From positions 284,483 to 347,248 of the forward strand of contig NZ_MQTZ01000042.1 in NCBI RefSeq assembly GCF_001939115.1: 62,766 nt of DNA. The letters run 5' to 3'. This document shows, in pieces, positions 8,235-17,198 of the stretch. Position 1 is the first letter of the stretch. Each line of letters opens with the position of its first letter. Both the position numbers and the translations under genes were made by a program. Source of the DNA: Leptolyngbya sp. 'hensonii' (GTDB taxonomy: Bacteria; Cyanobacteriota; Cyanobacteriia; GCF-001939115). The notes below the pieces were generated by a model. That model worked only from the letters and a program-made list of their open reading frames with translations. It did no database searches and was not told the origin of the DNA.

Positions 8235-11200
8235 GTGATTCCAATGGCAGTTCACCCTGATCCCGATCGTCCGATTAAGCTATTGCTGACCCTTCAGGGG
8301 GACGCCCCCCAACTTCTGGCAGGATTAGAAGCCCTGCTTCACTTGGGGCTCCTCTCCGATGCCCAGGTCAAGCAACTCAGTCAGCAGCACTTTACCTGTG
8401 CTGTGCCAGAACCCGTCGTGGCCCAACCCGCACCAGAGTCACTGGCTTTGGACCTGGTCCCGGCATCCCCCGCTTCATCGCCGGGATTAGTGGTCCAGGG
8501 ATTGCAATCTCTGATGGCTGAGATCAGTGTCCTGTGGCTGCTGTTTCTGGGCGTGTTCCTGGTGGTGGTGTCGTCAGCGGTGCTGGCTGCCAGCCAGTGG
8601 AAACATGTTCCCCCAGAAGGACAGTACAGCATTTTACTGGCTTATACTCTGGCGTTCTGGGTTGCAGCCACCTGGACTGGTCGGCGACCTGATCTGGGTC
8701 TGACCGCTCGCATGCTCCAGATCACGACACTGTTGATTATCCCGGTGAACTTCTGGATGATGGATGGCTTCAAACTGTGGGCAACCGACCTGGGCCGGAT
8801 CGTGGGAATAGTTGCCACCCTTTCCCTCACTGGGGTCAATGTCCTCCTGCTGCGATCGGCGACCGGGCCTTTGCCGAAATTGACCTTGCTGAACAGCATT
8901 GGCCTGAGCTGGCTGCACTGGGGCTGGAGTTTGCCCGGTTTTCCGCTGGGGGCCACCTATATCGGGACGATCGGCACTGCCCTGTCCCTGTTCTACCGCC
9001 ATGAGTCCACAACCCGATCAACCGAGGTACAGCCAGAACCAGATCGATCGCCCAATCTGGGCCTCATTACCCTGACGATCACCACCCTGCTTCTGATTGG
9101 ACGAGCCATCCTGATGGCAAGGGTGCCAGTGAGTGAGTTGGGACTGGCCCTGGGCATTTGCGGCTGGCTGCTCTGCTGGCTGGCTCGTCACGATTTTCAG
9201 CGGCGCGTTTGGAGTCAGGCGGGTGTGGGGCTGATGCTGGTTGGGTGGGGCGTCTCGATAGGAACGCCAGTTCCCTGGCAGGCGATCGGGGTCAGTGTTC
9301 TCGGTCTCTGGTTGCTGGCCGATCGACTGCTCAAAAACAGACGCCCCATTGCCCTGACTGCTTTCTTCCTGGTCGGGTTACAGACCTATGTCCTGTTGCG
9401 CCAACTGATTCCGGAGGAACGACGACAGACGATCGTCGCCTTCTGTATCCAGCAGGTTGGTGAGATCGGGATGCCCGATGCCCTGCCAGGAATTGCCCTC
9501 TTTCCCTATCTCTGGCTCACCCTGCTGGCAGTGGACTGGCTGCGACGGCGGGAATACCTCCCCCTGGTGCAGCGCACTGAACGACTGGCCCTGCTGCTGG
9601 GGATTGGTATGACCCTGGCCAGTTCCCTGAATCAGACGGTGCTGGCTATTAATCTGTCTCTGACTACGGTTACCCTGGCCCTGGTGATCTGGAAGCGCGC
9701 ACCCTTAGGTGATTGGCTGATTTACCTGACCCATGTCCTGGGTCTGGCGGCGATCGCCACCTGGATTGATGTTCTGTTCCCCGAGCTGGATCAGCATTTC
9801 TGGGCAGCCCTGTTTCTGGCTGGAATGGTCATCGAGTGGGGAGTCACTGCTTTGGGTCCCTGGACTCGCTGGCGGCGCAGTGCCTGGATCTTGGGTTTGG
9901 TTCTAGCCGGAATCGGTTATCAGCTTCTGATTGATCGGGTCTCTGACGGGTATGACTGGGGCTGGATGTGGTTGGTGGCTCCCGCAAGTCTGACCACACT
10001 GGCCTATCGATCGCGGTTTCCTCCCCAGATTGCAGCCGCCTGGTTCAGTACCGTTGGTCTGGTGGCCTTGCAAGTTCTCACAGTTCCTACCGCGCCCCTG
10101 CGGATTCTGGGCCTAGGCACCGCCACAATCCTGATGCTGCTGAATATGCGCCAATTGCAGCATCTGCTGGCTGCTGTGGTGACGATCGGTCTGGGACTGT
10201 CCTTTGGGGCAGTGGTTCTCTGGGAAATTCTGACGGAACAGGGGGAAATCCCCTTCGGAGTCTGGTTACTGATCCAGGCGATCGCGGTCCTCGGCCTCTG
10301 GCTGTTCCGGCTGGCCCTGTTGCGGCGGGATAATCCCCTCAGTCTTGCCTACCGTCTGGCCAGCGACGGATGGGCCATTGTCATCAGCGGTATCACCTTG
10401 CAATGGATGACGCTTTACAGTTTGGGGCTCTATCTGAAGGTTTTTAGCCCTGAATTGCCGGACTGGCGTCACCTGACAGCGGCTACTGTTCTGACGGGGG
10501 CGATCGCCCTGCGTACCCTGCCCCAGGGGACCAACCTCGGCTACTTTGGGCTGGCCTGGGGTCTGGAGACTGTTCTCCTGCAAGGGATTGCGTTGCTGGG
10601 GCCATCGATCGATCGGCTGGCGATGGGGAATCTGGCCCTGGGGTTGGGACTGCAACTCCTGGGGGATTTCTGGATGCGTCGTTTCTCCAGTCGCATCTAT
10701 CCGGCCAGTTGGCATATCATTCCCCTGCTCTATGGCCTGCTGGGATTTATGCTGCAACATCGGGACTTCACGGCTACGACCGGGTTGTTTACCCTGGGAC
10801 TGGCGCTGATCGGGATCGGGATTGGTCGCCGTTTGGCTGCCAATGCCCTCACCTATCTCTCTCTGCTGGCAGTTTCAGTCGGAGCCTATGAGCTGTTGAT
10901 TTACCAGTTGCAACAGGCTAAAGGGGGAAGTGCAGGGGATGGGTTGGTTTTGCTGGCGATCCTGGCGGTTACCTTTGCGATCGGCTTCAGGCTGATGTGC
11001 CGTCGGTTGGCTACCTTCCTACGCCTGACGGAACCGGGTCTGCGGGCGTGGGGCTATCTCCACTGGGCCTTCGCTACGGCCCTGCTACTCATGGCCCTGA
11101 CTCTTCCCCTCAGCGTTTCTGGAGGGTATCTCTGGAGCGGTACCTTGGCTGCAACGGCCCTCTATGGGCTGCTGCAGGGCCGGATGCAGCCAGGAACAAT

Positions 11201-12047
11201 CCTGTCCTTTCCCCGCTTCTGGACCTATGCGGGTATTGCGGCAGCGGTTCTGTCCCTCAGTGGCCTGCTCTATCTGGTTACGCCTGATAAAACCGGGCTG
11301 GAACAGTGGGCGGGTGCGATCGCCGGTCTGTTTGCCTTACCCATGTACAGTCTTCCCTGGGGGCGCTGGGGCTGGCCTGTTTCTCCCTGGCGGCGATCTG
11401 CAGCGGGCTTACCCCTGTTGGTGACCTTACCCTTGATTATTCCGTCCAGCACCCTGAGTCTGCTCCTAGTGGCTACCTTTTATGCCTGGTTGGCTAGAGC
11501 CTCAGGTCGCCTGCGTCTCAGTTATGTGGGGGTTCTGCTGGCCGATTACGTCTTCCTCCGCATCCTGGAGCAGTACCAACTCACCGATCCTCTCTGGTTT
11601 GCCGCGATTGTGGGAGGATCTCTCCTGTTTGTCGCCCAGGTTGACCCTTACCTGCAGGCCCAACCGGAGCGGGAGAAACGCCACTGGTTGCGCTGTCTGG
11701 CCATCGGTCTGATTGCCTTCACTGCGTTCTATCAGTCCGATCGCTCCGATCTCAGTTTCTCGTCCCTGGCCCTGAGCGGGGGCACGATCGGGTTTGCGAT
11801 CGGTTTGGTTCTGGCTGGTCTGGCCTTGCGGGTGCGGGCGTTTCTCTATGTTGGCACGGCTCTGTTTATCCTCAAGGTCTTGCGCCAGCTCTGGTTATTT
11901 ATTGATAATTATGCTTTGGTCCTGTGGGCGATTCTGGGGGTACTGGGTCTATTGTTCATCTTGGTGGCAGCCAATTTTGAAGCCCGTCGCAGTCAATTCA
12001 CAGCCCTGTTACGGTACTGGGTAGATGCACTCTCAACCTGGGAATAA
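8235..12047 (+). CDS. Giant polytopic membrane protein of unknown function (1270 aa)
   Basis: After a soluble N-terminus of about 90 residues (including a helical LLAGLEALLHLGLLSDAQVKQLSQ segment), nearly the whole protein is a succession of hydrophobic spans. There are more than 30 candidates, rich in Leu, Trp and Gly and separated by short Arg-containing loops (RRPDLGL, RRREYLPL, RLMCRRLA). Related large cyanobacterial membrane proteins are usually annotated as DUF2157-like or hypothetical. I see no enzyme motif. The predicted GTG start at 8235 is followed by an in-frame ATG at 8244 that would remove only three residues. The gene stands alone between the MinD relic and a convergent surface-protein gene. 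Its 3' end is followed by a hairpin. Channel, scaffold or lipid-handling roles are all open. Confidence 0.85.
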   Translation: MIPMAVHPDPDRPIKLLLTLQGDAPQLLAGLEALLHLGLLSDAQVKQLSQQHFTCAVPEPVVAQPAPESLALDLVPASPASSPGLVVQGLQSLMAEISVLWLLFLGVFLVVVSSAVLAASQWKHVPPEGQYSILLAYTLAFWVAATWTGRRPDLGLTARMLQITTLLIIPVNFWMMDGFKLWATDLGRIVGIVATLSLTGVNVLLLRSATGPLPKLTLLNSIGLSWLHWGWSLPGFPLGATYIGTIGTALSLFYRHESTTRSTEVQPEPDRSPNLGLITLTITTLLLIGRAILMARVPVSELGLALGICGWLLCWLARHDFQRRVWSQAGVGLMLVGWGVSIGTPVPWQAIGVSVLGLWLLADRLLKNRRPIALTAFFLVGLQTYVLLRQLIPEERRQTIVAFCIQQVGEIGMPDALPGIALFPYLWLTLLAVDWLRRREYLPLVQRTERLALLLGIGMTLASSLNQTVLAINLSLTTVTLALVIWKRAPLGDWLIYLTHVLGLAAIATWIDVLFPELDQHFWAALFLAGMVIEWGVTALGPWTRWRRSAWILGLVLAGIGYQLLIDRVSDGYDWGWMWLVAPASLTTLAYRSRFPPQIAAAWFSTVGLVALQVLTVPTAPLRILGLGTATILMLLNMRQLQHLLAAVVTIGLGLSFGAVVLWEILTEQGEIPFGVWLLIQAIAVLGLWLFRLALLRRDNPLSLAYRLASDGWAIVISGITLQWMTLYSLGLYLKVFSPELPDWRHLTAATVLTGAIALRTLPQGTNLGYFGLAWGLETVLLQGIALLGPSIDRLAMGNLALGLGLQLLGDFWMRRFSSRIYPASWHIIPLLYGLLGFMLQHRDFTATTGLFTLGLALIGIGIGRRLAANALTYLSLLAVSVGAYELLIYQLQQAKGGSAGDGLVLLAILAVTFAIGFRLMCRRLATFLRLTEPGLRAWGYLHWAFATALLLMALTLPLSVSGGYLWSGTLAATALYGLLQGRMQPGTILSFPRFWTYAGIAAAVLSLSGLLYLVTPDKTGLEQWAGAIAGLFALPMYSLPWGRWGWPVSPWRRSAAGLPLLVTLPLIIPSSTLSLLLVATFYAWLARASGRLRLSYVGVLLADYVFLRILEQYQLTDPLWFAAIVGGSLLFVAQVDPYLQAQPEREKRHWLRCLAIGLIAFTAFYQSDRSDLSFSSLALSGGTIGFAIGLVLAGLALRVRAFLYVGTALFILKVLRQLWLFIDNYALVLWAILGVLGLLFILVAANFEARRSQFTALLRYWVDALSTWE

Positions 12048-12051
12048 AAAA

Positions 12052-12071
12052 GGGGCACTCTTCAGTGCCCC
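12052..12071 (-). terminator. Rho-independent terminator (minus strand, possibly bidirectional)
   Basis: ggggcact (12052-12059) pairs perfectly with agtgcccc (12064-12071) over a cttc loop. Read on the minus strand, the stem is followed by a run of six T (12046-12051), the classic intrinsic terminator form. It would end transcription of the low-complexity protein gene whose stop is at 12257. On the plus strand it immediately follows the stop codon of the giant membrane protein. Confidence 0.75.
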
Positions 12072-12256
12072 ATTCGCGTAAGCGGAGACAAATTTTATCA
12101 TCCTGACAGTTCTGAGCTCTGGCCCCTTTGATGGAACTGGCTACAGGTCTGTCTCGAGAACACGGGCACACAAACCCAGTTCCTGGCTGCAAAGGCCTCA
12201 CGTTGAATCAGCAGGATGCATCAGAAACTGGGTTGCTCCAATATCGTACTGATGTT

Positions 12257-14173
12257 CTAGTTGCCAGGCGTGCCGGTTGTACCAGTCGTGCCAGTCGTGC
12301 CGGTCGTACCAGTCGTGCCGGTTGTACCAGTCGTGCCGGTCGTACCGGTCGATTCAGGTATACCTGGTAAGCCAGTGACGCCAGTTGTGCCAGTACTGTT
12401 GTTATTGGTACTGGTATTCGGGCTGGAGTTGTTGCTGTCGTCAGTACTGGAATTGTTGCTGGAGTTGTTGCTGCCGTTGGTACTGGTGTTCGTACTACTG
12501 TTATTGCTGGAATTGTTGCTGGAATTGTTGCTGTCGTTGGTACTGGTGTTCGTACTACTGTTATTGCTGCCGTTGTTGCTGGAGTTGTTGCTGGAGTTGT
12601 TGCTGGAGTTGTTGCTGCCGTTGTTACTGGTATTGGTACTGGAGTTGTTGCTGCCACTGTTTTCGCTAGTCGTGGTTGTGGTCGAAATCTGACGCAAACC
12701 AACTAGCCCCGGAAAGATCCGGCTGGATGGACCAACGACTACAAATACAATCTTGGTGCGACCCCGACCTCGTACCAGAATTTGTCCCCGGCGACGGTTT
12801 TCCCGCACTTCCCGATCGTCATCATCATCATCGTCATCGTCATCGTCACTCAGGTCCTGTTCCCCATACTGGGAAGAGTAGATTTTGTACTTGCTCCCTG
12901 ATTTGGAGATAGAGGCCAGGGTGAAGATCCGGATGTAGGTGGTGCTGGAGCTCACAATGGTTGAACTGGAGCTGCTGTCGCTGGAGGTGTTGGTAGAGGT
13001 GTTGGTAGAGGTGTTGGTAGAGGTGTTGGTGGAAGTATTGCTATCAACGGTATTATTCGCAGTTCCAAAGTTGGTTGAGAGGGAATTGGAACTGGGGGTG
13101 AAGGAACCCAGCCCCGGAACGGGAACACCCAGATTAAACTGGGTTTTACCCTGGGAAGTTCCATTCAGATTTAGCCCTGCTTGATTAAACTGGTACTGAG
13201 TTTTAGCATTGTTGCTCAAATAGCTAATAGAGGAGTTGTTGATCAGAGAGGTCAGACCTGTTCCTTCTCCCTTGACCTTAAACGTGGTGTTTTGAGCTGC
13301 GAAGTTACCCTGATTGGTGGAGGTTCCCTGTAACGAGAGTTGGATTCCCGTTGCGGTTCCTTCCAGCTTGAATTCTTGAGACGACGGTGTACCAACGCTC
13401 TGGATCTTGAACTGGGTGACTGCGTTGTTGCTGTTGAAGGTAATGGTATTTGCCGTTACCTGGGAAGATGCCAGGGCTGTGCCCTGTCCTTCCAGTTCAA
13501 ACTTGATCCGTCTCCCGGTTGTGGTCGGATTGTCAAAAATAGGACCAGAAGAAATGAACTGAATGTTAGAGGGTAAACCAATGTTGCCACTGGGAATATT
13601 GGCCTCATAGGGACCAATCAGCAGATTTCCGCCGGATGAGTTGAAGGTATTGCTGGAAGCAGGGGAAAGGGTCACTCCTGTTACAGGCAGGAAGATTTGA
13701 GGAGCCGAACCCACCTGCTTCGGTGTGATCAGCGTCCCTCCCAGGATATCCGTCGTTGTAAACGAGGTGAGGGTGAAATTGAGGGTGGTCGGAATGCCCT
13801 GGAAAAATACGGGTTGACCAGAGGAGGTGAAGGCTCGGCCAGAGAGAACACCCTGCAAGGTGCCACTATCACCACTGCCTGGGATACCCGTAGCGCTGGC
13901 TGTGCCATTCAGCTTACCCGCAGTCGGGGTGAAGATGGAATTGACGGTCACTCCATTGGGGGTTTCCAGTCTGAGGGTTTTAGTGGTGGCATCAAACAAG
14001 ACAGTCGGGCTGCCAGCGGGCGTCGGCACAAAAAAGGCCGCATCCCCGGTGACTTTACCCCCTTGAATGGGGATATCGGCCCGAACGGCAGGAGCAATGG
14101 CCAGGCTTCCAGCCAATAGGCCAAAATAAACGGCAAAATGAGCTGACTTAACTATCACAGTTGTAATCCTCAT
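12257..14173 (-). CDS. Secreted low-complexity surface protein with Asn/Ser/Thr repeats and a poly-Asp run
   Basis: From the ATG at 14173 the protein starts with a clear signal peptide (MRITTVIVKSAHFAVYFGLL.. ending in APAVRA before DIPIQGG). An upstream TTG at 14224 would add 17 residues in front of it and is less likely. A beta-rich region follows (about 35-390), with repeated 'F.L.G.G.G' strands and N/S/T/G-rich turns. Then come an NTSTNTST block, a Ser run, a stretch YIRIFTLASISKSGSKYKIYSSQYG, eleven consecutive Asp (codons at 12815-12847) directly followed by a basic segment RENRRRGQILVRGRGRTK, and a long NNSS/NTSTN/NNGS region. It ends in eight or more GTT units. The total is 638 residues. 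The function is unknown: exported and probably cell-surface or sheath-associated. It neighbours the porin gene on the same strand. Confidence 0.75.
   Translation of the reverse strand: MRITTVIVKSAHFAVYFGLLAGSLAIAPAVRADIPIQGGKVTGDAAFFVPTPAGSPTVLFDATTKTLRLETPNGVTVNSIFTPTAGKLNGTASATGIPGSGDSGTLQGVLSGRAFTSSGQPVFFQGIPTTLNFTLTSFTTTDILGGTLITPKQVGSAPQIFLPVTGVTLSPASSNTFNSSGGNLLIGPYEANIPSGNIGLPSNIQFISSGPIFDNPTTTGRRIKFELEGQGTALASSQVTANTITFNSNNAVTQFKIQSVGTPSSQEFKLEGTATGIQLSLQGTSTNQGNFAAQNTTFKVKGEGTGLTSLINNSSISYLSNNAKTQYQFNQAGLNLNGTSQGKTQFNLGVPVPGLGSFTPSSNSLSTNFGTANNTVDSNTSTNTSTNTSTNTSTNTSSDSSSSSTIVSSSTTYIRIFTLASISKSGSKYKIYSSQYGEQDLSDDDDDDDDDDDREVRENRRRGQILVRGRGRTKIVFVVVGPSSRIFPGLVGLRQISTTTTTSENSGSNNSSTNTSNNGSNNSSNNSSNNSSNNGSNNSSTNTSTNDSNNSSNNSSNNSSTNTSTNGSNNSSNNSSTDDSNNSSPNTSTNNNSTGTTGVTGLPGIPESTGTTGTTGTTGTTGTTGTTGTTGTTGTPGN
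12263..12660. repeat. Tandem codon-level repeats inside the surface-protein gene
   Basis: Two arrays are visible. At about 12263-12353 a 9-base unit of the type ccagtcgtg / ccggtcgta repeats head to tail and encodes the Gly-Thr-Thr tail. At about 12410-12660, units built on gttgctgga and gttgctgcc encode the Asn-Asn-Ser-Ser and Asn-Thr-Ser-Thr modules. A third short array (gtgttggtagag, about 12985-13032) encodes NTST. Such arrays tend to change length by slippage. Confidence 0.85.
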
Positions 14174-14313
14174 GAAGAATAGTAGGGTTTTGGGATCCAA
14201 CAGGGGTAACGTTGGGGAGTTCAAAGTCCGAGGAACTGATGCAGACTAGTCCTGTCGCTGTTGCTGCAACGTTGCGGTCAGGTTAGGCAGGACTTAGCAG
14301 CATCGATGAACTC

Positions 14314-15954
14314 CTAAAAGCTGAAGGTGGTCCGCAGGGCACCAACCGTAACCGTGTCACTGTTTGTCGTGTGGTTCGAGTTGAAGATGAACAGCACGCC
14401 GGGGGTGAGACTGATGTTGTCGGAGAGGCGGATCCGGTAGAACGCTTCCACATGGGTGGAGGTTCCAGGTTGCCCCCCTGGAACACCCCCCGTCAGGGCG
14501 AGCAGACTGGGAATGTTTAGCCCTGCTGGCAGGTCACTACTGTCAATCTTGGGAGGTTGACCCACGTAAATGCCTGCCAGATTTCCATCCCCAAACAGGT
14601 CAGGAAAGTTGAGGAAGGCCATCCAGTTGAAGGTACGGACCCCACCTGATAATCCTGGAACACTGGAGAAGGTCCGACCGGCCCAACCTCCCAGGGTTAC
14701 TGCCGGAGAGATGCGCCAGGAAATCGTGCCTCCGATCGCATCCGTGTTCAGGGGTCTACCCACCGTAAGCTGATCATCCCCAATCCCAGTCCCCAAAAAA
14801 CCATTGGTGGAATAGGCGTTGACGTAGTTCAGGGAAATGTCCAGGGTCTCAACGGGGGTAAGGGTGAGCTGGGTCCCAAAGTTGGTGCCGCCATTGAACA
14901 GACCATTGGAAGCGGTTGGGATATTAGGGGTGGTGGCAGAATAAACAGCCTGTAAGCTGGCCCAATCGGTGATTTGCCAGTCAAAGCCAACCCCACCCTG
15001 ACCGCTGCCAATATTCAGGATGGGGTTGCGCTGGGCGAAGAACGAAATGGGACCCTGACCTGCACTCTCAATCCGGTTAACGCCCCGAAACACGTTTACC
15101 ATACTGACCCCGACGGGGCCAACCACGACAGCAAAGTTATTGCCAATCAAATGCCGGAAGGTTAGGTCACTGAGCACGACGGAGTTATTGGTGCTGCCGG
15201 TGTAACTCAGTCGTGCCATATTCGTCAGCAGAACACCCTCCAGACCGATCGCATTACTGGCCTGCAGACTGGTGAACAGAATGCTGCGGGGGTCAAAGAC
15301 TGTGAACAGGGAGAGTTGGACGTTATAGACCGCTGAGATTTGGGACTGGGCGCGGGTATCTTTTACCCCATCCACCGGGAAAAAGTCGGCGGAGCCCCCA
15401 TCCCCACCCTGGACCCCGATGATCGCCTGTCCAAACAACTTGGTGGTGGTTGAGAACTGCTGAGCTTCCAGGGTCGCTGTGCGGGCCTCCAGTTGGTCTA
15501 CCCGGCCCCGCAAGGTGCTCAATTCCATGGCAAATTCTTCTTGCAAGCGCCCCAGGGCTTCCAGATCTTCCTTCTGAACCAGAGTTCCGGTGGCTGATGC
15601 AATTAACTCGTTGATTCTATCCATACAGGCATTCAAGCCTGCAGCAAATTCGTAGCGCGTCATGGCCCGGCCACCACGATAGGTACCATTGGGATAACCA
15701 GCGATGCACCCGTAACGCTCTACCAGAGACTGCAGAGATTGAAAGGCCCAGTCAGTGGGTTGCACATCTGAAAGTTGGGAAACAGAGGTAACTTGCGCCA
15801 TTGGATCTTCCGCCTCTGAAGCTGAATCCAATTCCGGAACCTGCTCGGCCAAGGCTGGAGTCATAGAGAGACCAGCCAACGTTACACCTGCCAGAGTCGA
15901 GACAATCCATTCACGGCTCAATCTGGATGTCACTATAGATTTGCTCTTTGTCAT
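14314..15954 (-). CDS. SLH-domain outer-membrane porin (OprB / cyanobacterial iron-uptake porin type)
   Basis: The 546-residue product has a signal peptide (about 1-36, ending PALAEQ) and an acidic linker. Next is an SLH domain (about 58-125; DWAFQSLQSLVERYGCIAGYPNGTYRGGRAMTRYEFAAGLN), which binds pyruvylated cell-wall polymer. A coiled coil follows (about 140-170; LQEEFAMELSTLRGRVDQLEART). The rest is an amphipathic beta-barrel of OprB type ending in Phe (TVTVGALRTTFSF), the outer-membrane insertion signal. Such porins are the main small-solute channels of the cyanobacterial outer membrane, and several members take part in inorganic iron uptake. Its upstream region carries a tandem 16-mer (15968-15998). 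Confidence 0.92.
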   Translation of the reverse strand: MTKSKSIVTSRLSREWIVSTLAGVTLAGLSMTPALAEQVPELDSASEAEDPMAQVTSVSQLSDVQPTDWAFQSLQSLVERYGCIAGYPNGTYRGGRAMTRYEFAAGLNACMDRINELIASATGTLVQKEDLEALGRLQEEFAMELSTLRGRVDQLEARTATLEAQQFSTTTKLFGQAIIGVQGGDGGSADFFPVDGVKDTRAQSQISAVYNVQLSLFTVFDPRSILFTSLQASNAIGLEGVLLTNMARLSYTGSTNNSVVLSDLTFRHLIGNNFAVVVGPVGVSMVNVFRGVNRIESAGQGPISFFAQRNPILNIGSGQGGVGFDWQITDWASLQAVYSATTPNIPTASNGLFNGGTNFGTQLTLTPVETLDISLNYVNAYSTNGFLGTGIGDDQLTVGRPLNTDAIGGTISWRISPAVTLGGWAGRTFSSVPGLSGGVRTFNWMAFLNFPDLFGDGNLAGIYVGQPPKIDSSDLPAGLNIPSLLALTGGVPGGQPGTSTHVEAFYRIRLSDNISLTPGVLFIFNSNHTTNSDTVTVGALRTTFSF

Positions 15955-15967
15955 ACACCAGGGTTTT

Positions 15968-15998
15968 GTTAGGTTTGGATAGCGTTAGGTTTGGATAG
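15968..15998 (-). promoter_or_regulatory. Tandem 16-base direct repeat immediately upstream of the porin start
   Basis: gttaggtttggatagc (15968-15983) is followed without a gap by gttaggtttggatag (15984-15998), 14 bp upstream of the porin ATG on the minus strand. Two adjacent copies in a leader or promoter suggest paired protein-binding sites or an RNA element. No strong Shine-Dalgarno is seen between the repeat and the ATG. Apart from this and the plus-strand promoter at 16197, I see nothing in 15955-16261. Confidence 0.5.
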
Positions 15999-16196
15999 AG
16001 CGAAGGAAAACAGGTGGGGTAGGTAAAACATCATCTGAACCTACGCTGGAGCAGCATTCCACAGGAAAAAGGCGAGATCAAGAGCTGCCAGAAAAATAAA
16101 AACTGTATTGATTTACGTCCTCTAGACTGATACGCCAGGGGAAGGTTCCCTCCAGAGAGGCAGTTGGGAGAAAGATTTTTTCTGTCTTGATTTTCT

Positions 16197-16225
16197 GTGA
16201 CACGATGGTCGCAATCCACTAAAAT
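16197..16225 (+). promoter_or_regulatory. Sigma-70-type promoter for rpmF
   Basis: gtgaca (16197-16202, five of six matches to TTGACA) and taaaat (16220-16225, five of six to TATAAT) are separated by exactly 17 bases. The start of rpmF is 37 bp beyond the -10. This would drive rpmF and the gene 11 bp behind it. Confidence 0.6.
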
Positions 16226-16261
16226 AGGAGGGTTGTCTACAAATCTGCAGTCTCAACTGCC

Positions 16262-16432
16262 ATGGCTCAACCTAAGAAGAAAACTTCCAAACTCAAGCGA
16301 GATCAGCGGCGAGCAACCTGGAAACGCAAAGCTGCACTCCAAGCTCAGCGAGCTTTATCTCTCGGAAAATCCATTCTGACTGGACGCTCTACCTTTGTCT
16401 ATCCGGGGAACGAGGAAACAGAAGAAGAATAG
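16262..16432 (+). CDS. rpmF: 50S ribosomal protein L32
   Basis: The 56-residue product starts [20 protein letters not shown] and has the very basic N-terminal half typical of L32, a ribosomal protein near the peptidyl-transferase exit. The zinc-binding cysteines of some L32 forms are absent (C-minus type), as is usual in cyanobacteria. It is preceded by a good promoter and followed after 11 bp by the molybdopterin oxidoreductase gene, so the two may share a transcript. Confidence 0.93.
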   Translation: MAQPKKKTSKLKRDQRRATWKRKAALQAQRALSLGKSILTGRSTFVYPGNEETEEE

Positions 16433-16443
16433 GCTAATAACTG

Positions 16444-17043
16444 ATGCTGGGCAAATTCTTTCGAAAATCAGAATCAGAGCCATCCAATCGCGTCCCTCCC
16501 GGTCAACGGCTGACTACCGGGTTTCCGGTGCTGACCTATGGTTCAACGCCTGAGGTCAGCACGGTAGACTGGCAATTCCGGGTTTGGGGTTTGGCGCAGG
16601 AAAAGACTTTTACCTGGGCAGAGTTCATGGCCCTACCCCAGAGTGACTTCACAGCCGATTTTCACTGTGTGACGACCTGGTCTAAGCTGGATGTGCAATG
16701 GACGGGAGTTAAGGTGACGGATTTCATGGCTGCGATCGAGGTAGACCCTCAAGCAGTTCACATCATGGAACATTGCTATGGCGGCTACACCACGAACATC
16801 GCTATGGATGATTTTCATAGAGCAGAGAATTTCTTCGCCCACACCTTATTTGGTCAACCCCTGTCCCCCGATCATGGCGGCCCCCTCCGCTTGGTGGTGC
16901 CCCACCTCTATGCCTGGAAAAGTGCTAAGTGGATCAATGGCTTAGAATTCCTTGACCATACAGAGCTGGGGTTCTGGGAACGTAATGGTTATCATCATCG
17001 GGGAGAGCCCTGGGCCGAAGAACGCTACAGTGTACGCTTTTAG
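16444..17043 (+). CDS. Sulfite-oxidase-like molybdopterin oxidoreductase
   Basis: The 199-residue product is a compact single-domain member of the sulfite oxidase / MsrP fold (COG2041). The molybdenum-coordinating Cys is C75 in ADFHCVTTWSKLDVQW. Further family motifs are MEHCYGGYTTNIAMDD, DHGGPLRLVVPHLYAWKSAKWINGLEF and the Trp-rich end GFWERNGYHHRGEPWAEERY. No signal peptide or TAT motif is present, so it is probably cytoplasmic, unlike periplasmic MsrP. The substrate is unknown. The position directly behind rpmF is unusual. A C-terminal sulfite-oxidase dimerisation domain is lacking, as expected for this short subfamily. Confidence 0.85.
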   Translation: MLGKFFRKSESEPSNRVPPGQRLTTGFPVLTYGSTPEVSTVDWQFRVWGLAQEKTFTWAEFMALPQSDFTADFHCVTTWSKLDVQWTGVKVTDFMAAIEVDPQAVHIMEHCYGGYTTNIAMDDFHRAENFFAHTLFGQPLSPDHGGPLRLVVPHLYAWKSAKWINGLEFLDHTELGFWERNGYHHRGEPWAEERYSVRF

Positions 17044-17104
17044 GATTCAATTTTGAATTAATATAAAGAGCGAACTCATAATACAGTCTGCTTTACAGGT
17101 AACT

Positions 17105-17194
17105 ATGGATATTTTGACGTTGGGCTGGGTTTCTCTATTAGTTGTTTTTACCTTCTCCATCTCCATGGTGGTTTGGGGCCGTAACGGTTTCTAG
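17105..17194 (+). CDS. petN: Cytochrome b6f complex subunit VIII (PetN)
   Basis: The 29-residue one-helix protein begins [20 protein letters not shown] and ends VVWGRNGF, essentially the PetN consensus. PetN is needed for assembly and stability of the dimeric b6f complex in thylakoids. A -10-like taatac lies near 17079-17084. A second one-helix gene starts 4 bp after its stop. Confidence 0.95.
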   Translation: MDILTLGWVSLLVVFTFSISMVVWGRNGF

Positions 17195-17198
17195 TCAA

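Noticed and set aside
12405-12660. CRISPR-like regular repeats
   Set aside because: The repeats are codon-periodic (9-base units), without spacers of constant length, and lie inside an open reading frame.
12261-12692. Plus-strand ORF of Val/Pro and Leu repeats across the surface-protein gene
   Set aside because: It is the antisense shadow of a repeat array. The minus-strand product has a signal peptide and a terminator, the plus frame has none.
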